In this document: in pieces, positions 1 through 13,283 of the stretch | How positions within the stretch are numbered: position 1 is the first letter of the stretch | Layout: each line of letters opens with the position of its first letter | NCBI RefSeq assembly: GCF_963678635.1 | Contig: NC_087068.1 | Coordinates: forward strand, 37,085,436-37,149,435 | Length of the DNA: 64,000 bases | Origin: Symsagittifera roscoffensis | Lineage: Eukaryota; Xenacoelomorpha; Acoela; Convolutidae | Direction: 5' to 3' | Made by a program: the position numbers and the translations under genes | The notes under the pieces: model-generated | Told to the model about the DNA's origin: nothing | Database searches by the model: none | Seen by the model: only the letters and a program-made list of their open reading frames with translations

Positions 1-857
1 CATTTACTAACTAGTTCATTTTCAAAAAACCACACAAAATTACTGTGTATTGTTTGAATAAAATGCACGTATATTTCCGCGCTCAGAATTGTTCAGAAGT
101 ATTTAATCCAAACTTCTGATATCAGTTTTGACCAATACTTTTTCTGCCATTTTGCTATGGCATGCTGTTGTATGCTTAAATTATGAGCCGAAATTTGGTG
201 GTTAATTGAGAAATTGGCGGAAGACTAGATAAATAGGCAAAAAAGTGTTTTAAAATGACAAATTTAATTTTGTTTTATTTTCTTTCTTAATTGACAACTT
301 GAACAGACTTGTCATTCACACATAGTGCCTGGGGGATTTATATAAAATGCAAAAAAGTGCCTGGGGAATCCACTTGTATTCGAAAATTCAAATATATTTA
401 AATTAAAGACTATCATCGACTTGAAAGGGCAGTCGGAACATTCAGGACCTCGCACTGACTTAAGCAGCTGTGTTATAGATATGTTGTTTAAATTGGAAAT
501 AATGCTGAGCTCGTTTCCGCCCCTGAGTCTTATATCAAATCGTAAATATTAAAAAACTACATTCACTTGTTTATGGATTAAATCTGATTTTTTTCTTAGA
601 AAGGAAGATAAATGCGGAGCATCATATGTCAGTCATGAATGGCGCATGTGTTTGTGAAGTATCTAGCTTTCGTTTATGTTTATCTATGTTTGAAATATCT
701 GCCTCGAAATTATTAAAGCGGATTGTTACGGGAACTATTGAGAGAAGTGCATGCTGGTTTTAAGCTAACGATTAAAAGAGTCTGCTGCAAATCGACCTCA
801 TTTTCAGCTGTGCTGCCCATAAACTTCAAGAGGCGCCAATAGATAGTTATTTTGAGG

Positions 858-1250
858 CAGGGTGGATCTAGGGTTTTCTCGAGGGGGCGGGGGCAATTAA
901 AAAAAATTCAACATTTCATATGTTCGACCAAATTGATTTATCGAGCTTTCGCAAAACTTTTTTAAGAACCTATTTTGACCAAATTTTCTGCACCGCAGGT
1001 GAAATTTTAAAAAACCGCCAAAAAAAGGAGTTATGAGGGATTTGCGTTTTAGAAATTGCGTTTTTTTTTGCGTGCGCGCTCCCCCTTCAAAATTAGCATG
1101 AATTGACGCCGAATTTACCTTAAGAAAAACTTTAAGGTTGGTTAGCCACTAATGGATGTCTTAAAATACTACCAAAGCGAGGATCGTTTGGGTCATCAGG
1201 TGGTCGATACCCTGAAGGGTAGGGTGAGGCCCACTAAATCCGCTTCTCTG
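858..1250 (+). mobile_element. degenerate hAT-type MITE
   Basis: Begins CAGGGTGGATCTAGGG and ends CTAAATCCGCTTCTCTG, weakened versions of the terminal inverted repeats of the intact MITEs at 24505 and 28982, with the same internal order (TCTCGAGGGGG, GCGCGC, AAATCCGC). TTTGAGG flanks both ends (851-857 and 1251-1257), consistent with an eroded 8-bp target-site duplication. It is the most diverged near-full-length copy in the window. Confidence 0.8.
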
Positions 1251-2439
1251 TTTGAGGGATGAGCGCGCACCAAAAAAGCAATTTTTGGTCAAAATTTTTG
1301 AAAAATGCCCGAAAGTGTCATTTTTGATCTTTTTTTAAAAAAGTTTGCCTGTGGTACAGAAAAATCTTAAACTCCTCGAGAAATTCTAAATTTGCTCCTG
1401 GTCTGTGGATTACCATGTCAAATAAAATAATTTTTCGTACTAATTGTGAAAGAGTTGATTTGTTATTGGAGAAATAAATTTTCTTTCTAATGCACTCCTT
1501 TTTGAGACAGCAATATGAAATCGCAATGTATACGTTTTTCACCTATAAAACCTAAATAACAGAATTAGTGAATCTTTTTTACGCGTGCGCATCAAATCGG
1601 AACATAGTTCTTTCATGTAAACAGTTTGTTGGATAGTTCAAACAAAATGACTGGATAGTTTCGTCAGCTCTTTTGTCGACACTGTTGTTCTTTCGATTAA
1701 GAGACATAAGTTGAGTTTGTTTGCAAATCAATTATTCGTTCATTTATCAGTTCTGTTTTTCTTTAACTTCTTTTCGTATCGACTTTATTCAGTTTTCGTG
1801 GTCTGGCCAAGATCTATGAAAATCCTATTGAAAAAACTAGCGCCAATTGCCGTTTCAGGTTTTTATGAAATAAAAACTGCTCAACCCTGAAAGCTATTCG
1901 TTCTGACCAATTTGTTCGGATATGCTTTAGTTTTTATTTTTCATGCAAAATCAGGTACCGCAAAGGTCGAGTGATGTATCATATCAAAGCCCTTGCGCTC
2001 GTGATACGAAATGTCCTATTTAAAACTTTTCAAAAAAACAACGCAGTGAAGCGAAAAACCGTTGGTTTTTGGAATTTTGGTCTGGTTTCATGCAAAAACT
2101 GCGAGCAAAAACGTTCATGTCAATAATACGCAACTAAGACGTTAAAGCTTATTTCTGCTTGTATTAGTTTTTGATGCTTTTTAGCGCCTTCATGAAAACG
2201 AAAAAGTTCTTTAAAAAAAACAAAAAATTGAAGAAATTATTTCATTTTTTCGATCAATTTTTTGATTTAAACCGCTATCAGATTTGCGTCCGCCCCTCTC
2301 CCCTAAATCCGCTGGTGCGTAGAGTTATCAGGCAATTCTCCAGACGTGTAAAATGCTTGCTCCACATGTATGAAATTGTATCACTATCATTTTTGTCCTG
2401 AATTTTGAACATTCCTATTTTCTCGTAAAAAATATCGAT

Positions 2440-3200
2440 ACATTTTTTAGGTCATGACCAGGACAAAAATCAAACTAAGTCAGACCGGACTTTGTTTTTT
2501 TTCAGTGTATGAAATTGAATTTTTTTACGGGAAAAATTGAACAGTTCATTTATTGTTTGTCGGCTTAGTTGCCACACGACGAGCTGTAAGTTGTTTTCAT
2601 TGTAGTTTCAAATCTCATTGATTAACTCCTGTAGTTTAAAAATTAGCTAGCCATGAGTGTTTTTTTTTCTATTTTTTTTACGCTTAGAATTTTTTGGCCT
2701 AAATGATATCGGCCGATGTTTTGTTTTGGTTTAGTGAAACTTTTTTGCATAGGCTCAACAGCGAAAAAAAAATGATTTTAATTTGAATAAATGAGGTCGA
2801 TTGAAGTAAAAAAGTTGAAATTCAAACAATTTTATCGCTCAAAATTTTTTATGGAATTTTCTTTCCAAGGATTTAAGCTCCTTGTCCTATCAGAGGTTTT
2901 TCTGTTCAGGAAGCAGCTTTCATCGGGGGTAGACGTGCAAGCGTTGTTCCTTGTAGATTCAGGAAGTACTTTGAGTTTTAATGTTTTTTTAATAATCGTT
3001 TTTTTTTTTCGGCTTAACTTGTGTCTGCTCAAAGATTGTCGGCTGTGTTTTCTTCTGTTGCCAATTTGTTATTCAAATGTCTGGAATTTTTGCCTAACAT
3101 GAACTTCTACCTAATTTTTGTTAGACCTTTGTTTTCAACATATTTAGTGTTGTTTGTAGTGTATTGCAAGCGATGCGAAGCTCCGCTTTGCCTCTGCGTG
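2440..3200 (+). repeat. dispersed repeat family A, copy 1
   Basis: Contains the family tags CGGCTTAGTTGCCACA (about 2565), CTTAGAATTTTTTGGCC, GTCTGCTCAAAGATTGTCGG and the closing hairpin GCGAAGCTCCGCTTTGC (3175-3191) with CCTCTGCGTG after it. Family A copies in this window share a head with CTTGCGA, a tRNA-like B box and this hairpin tail. No protein-coding capacity. Confidence 0.7.
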
Positions 3201-3783
3201 AAATCTGCGACAAACAGAAAAAGGCATTTTCGATTTTCCGAAATGTCTGGGGGTTTTCAACAAACTTGCCGTAGTAATAAGAAACTAAGTGGTTGGAGCC
3301 ATCGATGTTATCAGGGCAAGAATTCTTGCTTGAGCATCTTTTTTTTTCAGAACGTGTACAAAATTATCTATGGAATCGTGAATTTGAGCTCAAACTGAAG
3401 AAGAGCTTTGAAATTTTGAAAGAGGCGATGAGTTAGTTTTTGGCAGTCAGAGCAAAACAAAAGGAATTGTTTGCATAAGTGAAGAGAAAATAAAGCTTCT
3501 TGTTCATCTTAGTTATCATTTATTTATTTCTGGTCTTTGTTTTTTCGAGTTTTCGTTCTTCTCTCCCTCAGGGACAATCCTCCATGGACAAAAGACACGA
3601 GATATTGGACGGAACTTTAATAAAGGGATTAGCCGCGCCTCGAAATGTATCTACCAATTGCTCTCGAAGCTCAAATAGAATAACTGAGAAACATTTTTGC
3701 TAGAGCTTTCCTTCGTAATCAAATACCACCTAATTCCATACCGCTCAGCTGGCCTATTGAGCAAATAGTCGATTTTCTTCAAT

Positions 3784-5363
3784 GGGAAAACATGCCATGT
3801 GATTCATTAAAAAAGTGACGAAGGTTGCAAGTTATGAAAGTGTTTTGCTATGTTCAAAATTATGTTATCGGTTAATTTTTTTGCTGTTATTGTTTGCCAA
3901 AGAAAAAAGGTGCCTCGAAATGCTAGTCTGAACCGGAAGTTTATCCAAATATAGAAAAATTTCACCTGCTCTGCCAGTAACCCGGAAATCATATTGGTCA
4001 ATTGAATTGGCCAGCCGGTGTGTGACGTTATTGTGAAGTTGTTCATTTATATGTTTTTAAGGTAAAAATTCTGTTTGCTTGTACGGACGCTTCACTCACT
4101 CTACTTCTACTCCCTTTTTCATAACCTTCATGGGCTCTAGCAATGTTAGATTAACCCAAGTAGTGTTAGAACCGTGTGTTTATTTTTTGCTAGCTTGGCT
4201 CTCGGCCTCAAAAATTTCCTTGCCCACATCGTTACCGGCCGTGACTTTCACCAATAGAAAAGAATTATCTGTTTTGCTACCCTGTTTTGTAGTCCATTAG
4301 CCCAAATGCTCCTTGCCTCTCCCCTTTTACCCTGCTAACTTCGCCTCCCTTTTTTCGTTCTCCTTACCGCCGTCAGAATTTGTTTGGCCTAATATAATAG
4401 GTTGTGTGATGTTTTATCCACCCTTCCCTATTTTCTTAACTACCACATACCCATTATGCATTTTACCCATCCATCTCTATGCCATACCGTTGATCATTGC
4501 GTTAATTTTTCGAGACCCCTGTTAGTATGTACTAGTTTCCATACCGTTTTTAATTCGTTTTGAAATTTTAACCACGATCCAATTTTGTCGGATGCAACTG
4601 GGTAATTTATTTTTTGCCAATATTTCCTGGTAATGTATTTAAATAAGTTAAATTTAAGAATGAATCAATTAATTGAATTTTAATCAATAAAATTGCAATA
4701 TATAACTCTCGAGATGTATGTATGCATTTGAGTGGTTCGACTTCTATAAAAATGTTTCATATAATAATAACAATGTAATAACAATTTCTTGCCCGTGGAT
4801 TATAAAAAGATCAAAACTGAATCAATAGTTCAAAATTAATTATCAGTGGATTTGGTCATCTAGAAATAAACTTGAAATAGGTTCTGTTAAACTAGAAATA
4901 GGCTTTTTTTGATAGAAAACTTCTTCAGCAAACAAACACATTAGCCCCTTGTTTGCTGGAAACACAGAAGTTCTTATTTATGAGGCAGACAGTGATATAA
5001 GCGCTGTTTTGAGGCAAGAATCGACAACACTGGAGAATGAAAGAGAGGGAGGAAGGGTGGAAAAACGATTGGTGGGCATTCATCAGATAGCCGTTTTTAA
5101 TGCCTGCAACATGCACTTTTAATGGTGGTAGAGATTGTTATTGATGTTGTAAGTCGATTGCCTCTTTAGATAATCTAGTTAGCGTGAGTAGTCTGTTTTT
5201 CTATGAAAACTATGTAGTCCTATTTCGCCCTTAATAATGATTTTGTTTCGACATTATAATTGAAGTTGGAAGTAATGGGATCTAATCTTGCTTGTTTCAT
5301 GTCATTTTCACCTTCTTTTCCATTTTTCACTTGAGGTGACAATTGAGTCCTGTCGTTTCAGCC
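3784..5363. repeat. 1.58-kb tandem duplication, unit 1
   Basis: GGGAAAACATGCC to GTCGTTTCAGCC is repeated at 5365-6944 (offset 1581) with a single A between units. I noticed one substitution (TTTTTTTGC against TTCTTTTGC near 3879/5460). The short open frames inside are in AT-rich sequence, occur identically in both units and show no domain; I do not call them genes. Confidence 0.95.
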
Positions 5364-5364
5364 A

Positions 5365-6944
5365 GGGAAAACATGCCATGTGATTCATTAAAAAAGTGAC
5401 GAAGGTTGCAAGTTATGAAAGTGTTTTGCTATGTTCAAAATTATGTTATCGGTTAATTCTTTTGCTGTTATTGTTTGCCAAAGAAAAAAGGTGCCTCGAA
5501 ATGCTAGTCTGAACCGGAAGTTTATCCAAATATAGAAAAATTTCACCTGCTCTGCCAGTAACCCGGAAATCATATTGGTCAATTGAATTGGCCAGCCGGT
5601 GTGTGACGTTATTGTGAAGTTGTTCATTTATATGTTTTTAAGGTAAAAATTCTGTTTGCTTGTACGGACGCTTCACTCACTCTACTTCTACTCCCTTTTT
5701 CATAACCTTCATGGGCTCTAGCAATGTTAGATTAACCCAAGTAGTGTTAGAACCGTGTGTTTATTTTTTGCTAGCTTGGCTCTCGGCCTCAAAAATTTCC
5801 TTGCCCACATCGTTACCGGCCGTGACTTTCACCAATAGAAAAGAATTATCTGTTTTGCTACCCTGTTTTGTAGTCCATTAGCCCAAATGCTCCTTGCCTC
5901 TCCCCTTTTACCCTGCTAACTTCGCCTCCCTTTTTTCGTTCTCCTTACCGCCGTCAGAATTTGTTTGGCCTAATATAATAGGTTGTGTGATGTTTTATCC
6001 ACCCTTCCCTATTTTCTTAACTACCACATACCCATTATGCATTTTACCCATCCATCTCTATGCCATACCGTTGATCATTGCGTTAATTTTTCGAGACCCC
6101 TGTTAGTATGTACTAGTTTCCATACCGTTTTTAATTCGTTTTGAAATTTTAACCACGATCCAATTTTGTCGGATGCAACTGGGTAATTTATTTTTTGCCA
6201 ATATTTCCTGGTAATGTATTTAAATAAGTTAAATTTAAGAATGAATCAATTAATTGAATTTTAATCAATAAAATTGCAATATATAACTCTCGAGATGTAT
6301 GTATGCATTTGAGTGGTTCGACTTCTATAAAAATGTTTCATATAATAATAACAATGTAATAACAATTTCTTGCCCGTGGATTATAAAAAGATCAAAACTG
6401 AATCAATAGTTCAAAATTAATTATCAGTGGATTTGGTCATCTAGAAATAAACTTGAAATAGGTTCTGTTAAACTAGAAATAGGCTTTTTTTGATAGAAAA
6501 CTTCTTCAGCAAACAAACACATTAGCCCCTTGTTTGCTGGAAACACAGAAGTTCTTATTTATGAGGCAGACAGTGATATAAGCGCTGTTTTGAGGCAAGA
6601 ATCGACAACACTGGAGAATGAAAGAGAGGGAGGAAGGGTGGAAAAACGATTGGTGGGCATTCATCAGATAGCCGTTTTTAATGCCTGCAACATGCACTTT
6701 TAATGGTGGTAGAGATTGTTATTGATGTTGTAAGTCGATTGCCTCTTTAGATAATCTAGTTAGCGTGAGTAGTCTGTTTTTCTATGAAAACTATGTAGTC
6801 CTATTTCGCCCTTAATAATGATTTTGTTTCGACATTATAATTGAAGTTGGAAGTAATGGGATCTAATCTTGCTTGTTTCATGTCATTTTCACCTTCTTTT
6901 CCATTTTTCACTTGAGGTGACAATTGAGTCCTGTCGTTTCAGCC
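5365..6944. repeat. 1.58-kb tandem duplication, unit 2
   Basis: Second unit of the pair beginning at 3784, almost identical. No gene is recognised. The unit ends at GTTTCAGCC and is followed by unrelated single-copy sequence (TGTAGCATTG). Confidence 0.95.
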
Positions 6945-7297
6945 TGTAGCATTGATAAGACTGTAATAGTTATAAATTAAGGTCGATTGCTCGCCACTTG
7001 TATTTCTATCGTGTCCTTGTCATTGTCTCAATAGAAGAGCTTTTTGATAGCTGTAGGAAGTGGGAGGCAGTAGCACTAACAGCCTGGTAGGTAAGAAGGT
7101 AGTTCTCATTTTGGCAACCTAACTAACTTGAAGTGGTAATAGCAGTAATATTGTTGGTTTGGCCGTTAGCTATTGCAGCCGCCATTGGATTGCATTTGAT
7201 TGGACAGGGAGTAGGAAAGGGTATGAAAAAGGTAGCAGCTAGGTGCTTCAAGTAGTTCTCTTGCAGCTAGAGGTATTCGGCAACGTTGCTTCTCAGG

Positions 7298-7340
7298 TCT
7301 CTCTCTCTCTCTCTCTCTTTCTTTCTCTCTTTCTCTTGGT
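7298..7340. repeat. (TC)n microsatellite
   Basis: Run of TC dinucleotides followed by imperfect TTTCTCTC sequence. Confidence 0.95.
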
Positions 7341-7367
7341 GTAGTCTTGATAAATGTTATTTTAACC

Positions 7368-7445
7368 TAACAAGGGGGAATTAGCTTAGTGGTAAGTGGC
7401 GCTGCGCCGCTAAGCTGACTTAACTTGGTCGGAGAAGCGCAGGGA
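7368..7445 (+). repeat. tRNA-like segment (pol III A-box)
   Basis: GGGGGAATTAGCTTAGTGGTA matches the 5' part of a tRNA with a good A box, followed by a GC-rich palindromic GGCGCTGCGCCGCTAAGC. No B box or acceptor stem is visible, so this is a fragment, perhaps a SINE head, not a tRNA gene. Confidence 0.35.
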
Positions 7446-9094
7446 AGCGGCTATTCTTATTACTATTGCTTTTTTGTGCGTCCAATTAATCCTTTCAAAT
7501 CAACCTCATATTATTTTTGGATTGCTATTGCTTCACGTGTTCCCTGCAAATACAACCAAAGAGTACTGAACTAAACTGAACTGAAAGCAAAAGCAATGGT
7601 TTAGAATGGTTAAAGTCGGACCTCGACTACTCTTATCTCAAGTATTGATTCGTTTCTTCTTTCATTTTTATAATTTTTTCGTCGCACTTTTTCATCCGTT
7701 ATGCAGCCATCAAATTTGCCACATTCCGTCTTTGCTTTATCCTCCTTTCATTTATGCGCCTATTCTTCTGCGCAATTAAAAATTGATCATTCGTTCAACT
7801 GAAATCCGTGGACCTACCACGATTATTTTTTCTCTGCCACATCATAAACATCTGATTTTACCGTTTACCGACCTATTTTTTATCGGAGAATTTTATTTGT
7901 GTCAGTTATGTTAACACATTCGAGTATTTGAAAGCTGCATAAGAAGAAATATTGGATGTTTCACCCATTCGAGGCTTAAATTTCAGGTGGTTTTGTCTAA
8001 TTGTAAACCAATTTGGCTCTTATAAGAATAAGATTAACCTCCACAAAAGGTATCGTTTTATAATGTCTGCTGTTATATAATTTTGCTGGTAGTATATGGC
8101 ACTCTGATCATTACTAGTGCGACAAATATTTGATTGTGTCAATAAAAAAATTAAAGAATGTTCTTTTAGTAGTGTCCTGTTTTTTTCAGAAATTTTTAAG
8201 TTTTGTATTTCACTTTGAATTTGATTCATTTATTTTCGTTTTGATTTTGAATGAATATATCGGAGTATCAGAAAATATCCGGGTATATCAAAGAAAATGG
8301 TACGGATATAATTTACCATTCAGTTTTTATTAAGAGTCGATGAACGTAATTGAGGTTCTTATATAGGTTGTGATGAATTGTTTTCGAGTTTTTTCAGGAA
8401 GCTCACAATTTGTTCAGTCTCAAATTTACTTTTTTTTTGAGGTTTGATTTTTGGTTTCTTTTTAGGTTCAGTTCTTTTCCTTCGTTAAAAGTAAAAGTGA
8501 AATAAACTTCTATCTATTGATCCAGTTTTCTTAAACAAAAATTTAATTTTCGAGCGAAATAAGAATTTGACTTATTGATCCAGTTTTCTCAAATTGGAAA
8601 AATTTTATCGACATATTGCTAGTCAAGAATTGTTCGTGAAATTTTTGGAGCTTTAAGGGCATATATTTTTTCTTTAAAGTTCGAAGGTTGAAGTTATAAA
8701 AAAACTCAGTAGTCAGTATTTTTTCTGTTTAATTGAGTTCCATAGCTCTGTTCCAACTGTATGTTGGCTATGTTTTACTTTGGAATTCAGAAAAACAAAA
8801 CGTGAAAATTTTTTAAAAATTGTCGATTTTTAATAATTTTTTTTTCACCAGTGATATTGCGATCGTTGAAGTATAAGATTGAGATTGTTTCAATCATTAA
8901 AGGTTCTTAGAATTGAAAGAAGGGTTTTTTAAGTTGTAAAAGCCGTTTTTGCGCTTTTTGAGTACGTTATTCTTGACAGCTATCGTTTGGCTTTTAATTA
9001 TGAAAGTTTTTGTTCAAAATTTATAAACGGTTTAAGCAGGATGATCTAGCTACGACTGCTTTATTGTAGCGCATTTGTTTTTGATATCTGAAAT

Positions 9095-9205
9095 TAAAGC
9101 ATGCGTCAAAGTGCTTGTTGTTTTCGAAGAATAAAGCATCCGATGTTTTTTCGGCTTGCATACTTTATTCTTAGATATCAACAAGCACTTTGATACATGC
9201 TTTAT
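9095..9205. repeat. 111-bp foldback (long hairpin)
   Basis: TAAAGCATGCGTCAAAGTGC-TTGTTG (from 9095) is complementary, with two mismatches, to CAACAAGCACTTTGATACAT-GCTTTA (ending 9205). Inside, AGAATAAAG and CTTTATTCT form a second 9-bp stem, so nearly the whole stretch can fold into one long hairpin. Confidence 0.85.
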
Positions 9206-10142
9206 TATAAGCTAAATTCCTTATTTGTGAAGCTTAAGCTGAAAAAAAACTCTTCAACAGTAGCTCCGAGTAAGAATCCCACACTCTCAGAAGTAGTTGC
9301 ATTTGCATTCTATTTATTTCTTTTTTGTTTCTTTCTTAAAAGCTTCTTGCCATTTCTTTGCTTGCGTTTGTGAATTGCGCCTCATTTTCTCTGTTATTAT
9401 TACAGATATATTTTTTTATAACTTTGTTTCAACTGTTATTTAACGTAGTGAAGATATTTCTATGGTTCGTGTTCTTTGGGAAAAATTCTTCAAATTTGGT
9501 TTTTCTTTTGATTTTGATTACTTTTGAGTTCAATTGTAATGAATTTGCTAAAAGGAAGGAACACTACGCTCTTTATTAACTGAAGTGTGAACGATGCAAA
9601 ATTGAATAACAACTTGCAGCTAAAAATGAATTTTAAGTTTCAGAACTCCCAGTAAATAAAAAAGTGTTCATTGATTCAGTTTTCTCAAATTGGGTTGGGT
9701 TTATCAAAAAAATTCAATCATAAAACTTCATGAAGTTCATAGAGCTTTAAGGGGATATATATTTTTTCTTTGAAAGTTGAAAATGTACAAGGTCAATCTT
9801 AGAGTTCATTGAAGATTTTCTAACTGTGCTGGCTGTTTAAGTGTCATTGAACTTTGAACGTAGCGAACACTAAGGCGGTATTGATATTTTCTAGGAATAA
9901 AGCTTTTCACGCTTATTGTTCCGACTTTCGAAGAAAACGGAATATATATGCTCGGTGTGGTTTTTTCTATTCAGTCAATTTTTGCCGATCGAAATAATAG
10001 TTTTCATTCAACAAAAAGTTTTTATACCCCATTGTAGATATCGACTTCCTGATTTCAATTATAAAAAGATATTTTACCTCCAATTATTTTTTGTAAAGTT
10101 CTGGGGGTTTGAAAATTGTCAAATTGGCCATGTTCTGGATTA

Positions 10143-10195
10143 GAGAGAGAGAGAGAGAGAGCGAGAGAGCGAGAGAGAGAGAGAGAGAGAGAGAC
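10143..10195. repeat. (GA)n microsatellite
   Basis: About 53 bp of GA with two GC interruptions. Confidence 0.95.
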
Positions 10196-10463
10196 TGAGA
10201 CTTAATTTACCCCTAGGGGAATTTACAAAACAATATTACAATTTACAAAACTTAACAGCAATAATAGAAATAGTTTATAATTTTTAAAATAGATATTAAG
10301 ACGACAATACAGGCAAATACATTTTGCCGACCACGTACAGCTCACTTTTTCATTGTAAGTTTGAAGCTTGGTCTTGTAGAAAAGATGAATTTTCCTCTTC
10401 CATTCACAAACTGAGTCACGAGCATCAATTTTCAGGTGATTTACCTGAAATCAGGAATAACAA

Positions 10464-10588
10464 CATTCACTTTGGAACGACTAAATTATGTGTGCTTTGA
10501 AGAGTTTATGCATATTGCTGAGAGCGTAACACGAATTATTTATGCGTGGCAAATTATCCCGCACAGCAAAATCGTTCCAAAGTGAATG
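10464..10588. repeat. perfect 17-bp inverted repeat
   Basis: CATTCACTTTGGAACGA (10464-10480) is the exact complement of TCGTTCCAAAGTGAATG (10572-10588), with 91 bp between. The right arm resembles family C sequence (TTCCAAATTGAATGG). No target-site duplication is visible. Confidence 0.85.
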
Positions 10589-12105
10589 GAGGCTAGCTAA
10601 TTGGTCGCATTAATTTCGTACGACTCAAAGTTTTACACTGATTTTGTCCAAAATTTTACAGGTTTTCAATATTTTCTTTCCCCAAAAACTTCTCGATATG
10701 AATTAAGGGTTAGTCGGAACATTCAGGGCTTTGCCCTGATATACGAGCAGTCTTGTTTTGCCTTTATTGAGGTTTATTCTTTGAAAGTTCAATTCGAATT
10801 GGTTTACTAAAAAGAAGCAACACGACGCCCTCCATTTTTACTTAAAAATAAAATCAAAATGTATTTTAGTTTTAAGAATTGCCAGGGGAATGAAAAAAGA
10901 CAGTAATCTCATTTTCTCAAATTGTATTAGTTATATCAGAAAAATGTCAATCGTAAAAGATTCAAGAATAATTTCAACGAGTGCAAGAAATTCAGCGTTG
11001 AATTCATTGACACTTCCAACTGTCTGTTAATTTTGTTCTAGGCTTTAGTGTCGCTGACTTGTCTGACTTAAAAAGTTATATGATACTTTAAAAATGCTTT
11101 TATTAATTCAAAAATCTCTTTTCCATGCGGCTTCGTTGTAATTTTTTAATTATTTTCAGATCTCCTTCGTGAGTTATACGGAAAATAACACTTAATGAGT
11201 TTCACTTCAACAGTGGTGAATATCATCTAGAAATACTTGACGGAAAACTTCGTTTGGGTTCAAGACTCGAAGACGTCAGAATCGGTTGTGTGAGAGAATC
11301 TCACTTCATCGTTAAATCAAATTTCGTCAGTAAAACTTGGCCCGTCTCTACCAAATTGCTCGCAAATTAATTTTCTTTCCATTTTGTACTGTTTTGTTCA
11401 AGTAAGTTTTTGACAGCAAGACATTTCTGATTTTCTTAATATAGTGTAGACATCGCGCACAGTTTTTAATGATATTAATATCTGTTGACTCGACAAGTTG
11501 TCAACGTTGACCGACATGGCGGACGGTTTGTTTTTTGCTCAAAGGTTTGTTCCGTCTCTCTTATTTGCTGTTTTTCGAAGTTGCCATTGTTTTGATGTAT
11601 ATAATAAGTTATCCATGCGACACTTTGCAATTTCAGGTTAAGTTTCTCCATAATTTTTCCCCAGATTTTCAGCTACGCAAAATTTGAAGCCTTTCGAATG
11701 CGTTTTTTTTTCAAGTCAGCGTTCATAAAATGCGTTATCAAGTGGACTTGAGTAAAAGGCACGCACGGTTTTTTGATTTTTGACCGGCAGAATTTCTGTG
11801 ATTCCAAGAAATATTTAAGTATTTTCTTATATCAGTGTGACTGTGAGCAATTCTTTGTCTACATTTTGGCTTTTTCTGAGCTTTTAATTTTTGCGTGAAT
11901 AGATTACATTTTAAGAAAGACTCAAGGTTAAATATACCTTCCTTTCAGAGTTTTTTGCGTTGGTAATCAAAAACTCATTTTCCAGGGCTAATGTATGGTA
12001 ATCCCTGAGTGAGCATGTACGTAATTGAGTACTTGTTATTTTCGTGTTTTGAGTTTCATTCGAATAGATAAAGATTTACCCTTTCCCATTTTGGAATGGT
12101 TCTTA

Positions 12106-12127
12106 CTCTCTCTCTCTCTCTCTCTTT
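12106..12127. repeat. (TC)n microsatellite
   Basis: About 11 TC units. Confidence 0.9.
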
Positions 12128-12236
12128 CCTTGTATTAGGCTGAAGAATTTTTTTCTGATATTTCTGCGTTGCTTGTGTCATTAAATGCTGGAATTTTTAA
12201 AATGGGGATGTTTTGAGGGGTCTATGTCTTCATTGC

Positions 12237-12262
12237 GCTCTCTCTCTCTCTCTCTCTCCTTC
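12237..12262. repeat. (TC)n microsatellite
   Basis: About 12 TC units, 110 bp after the previous TC tract. Confidence 0.9.
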
Positions 12263-13126
12263 TCTTTCCTCCCTCCTCACCCAAGTAAAGATTTAATTTG
12301 ATTACTTCAAGTGCTATTTAGCGTGTGTGGTTGCGAATTAGTCGCTTGATGGATGCGTTATTTGACAACTCTCTCTTCATTGACCGACCACTAGATTAGG
12401 TTAGGTTTGCTTATACGGAATGTATTTTTTCGCCAGATTAGAGCTGCAAATTTCATTTTTTAGTTACGGACAAAGAAGGATCTATTTAAGCATGGTGATG
12501 GAAAAATATATTTTTTTCCGTCAGAAATAGAGTGTTTCAGTTAAAAAAACGTATTCGAAATGAAAAGCACCTTGAGTTGAACTTACGATAGCGCAAAAAA
12601 CTTAACAAGAATTGATGGTTCCTGTGTATGTGAGAAACACGTTAGTAATGATTTAAATTGAATACAATTATCTCTGGAAATTGAATAACAAAACAAAAAC
12701 TATTTAAAATTGTCAAAAATTTGTCTAAGTGAAGATTTTTGCTCCACTCGCTGTTTTTAATTGCTCTAAATTGGATTGGGCCAAAAAGCAAACCGATTCT
12801 TCTTGACCATGAAAACTTTTTTAACTATCAATCGAATTTTGAGTGAAAGAGCTTTTGTTTGATATATATGACTCGACTCATCCGTCTTTGTTTTGCGGTA
12901 CTTATATGCAGGCCGAAAAACCAGAAAGACCTCTATGCATAAATTCTTGCCACAGTCTGTTCGGATCATAAACACCATCAAAATGTTAAAAACTGAGATG
13001 AGATAGTTATCTAGGAGCAAGAATATTGAGCTACTTTTGGGGACTACTTGAAAAGAGGGAACGGGGAAACAGTTGCAGTTTGCCCAGGCTTAATCGATTT
13101 ATCATTCTTAGCTTGGATGGTCTCAT

Positions 13127-13283
13127 CTCATTAAGATAGGAATGGGTATTTGTGAACTAGATGCGTCATCAGGCTCTTCTGTTAGATGTTCATTGGCTTC
13201 GTCTGCTAGGGCGTTTATCCTTTGCGCTTTCTTGTGCCTTGAGACGGACATTAATTTGACGTCTGTTGGTACTCTTAATGACA
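13127..13283 (-). other. possible minus-strand coding fragment
   Basis: On the minus strand a frame from just after TAACAG to TGA reads through SLRVPTDVKLMSVSRHKKAQ and on to NEHLTEEPDDASSSQIPIP. Its composition is more protein-like than the AT-rich surroundings. There is no convincing start, partner exon or family match. It could be a last exon or a transposon remnant. Confidence 0.2.

Larger units (their letters stand above)
6945..8333. other. gene-free stretch
   Basis: Holds a TC microsatellite and one tRNA-like fragment, annotated separately. Nothing else is supportable. Confidence 0.5.

Noticed and set aside
3807-6697. Sets of short open frames (60-80 codons) repeated twice
   Set aside because: They recur only because of the 1.58-kb duplication; hydrophobic, AT-driven, no domains, no splice support.
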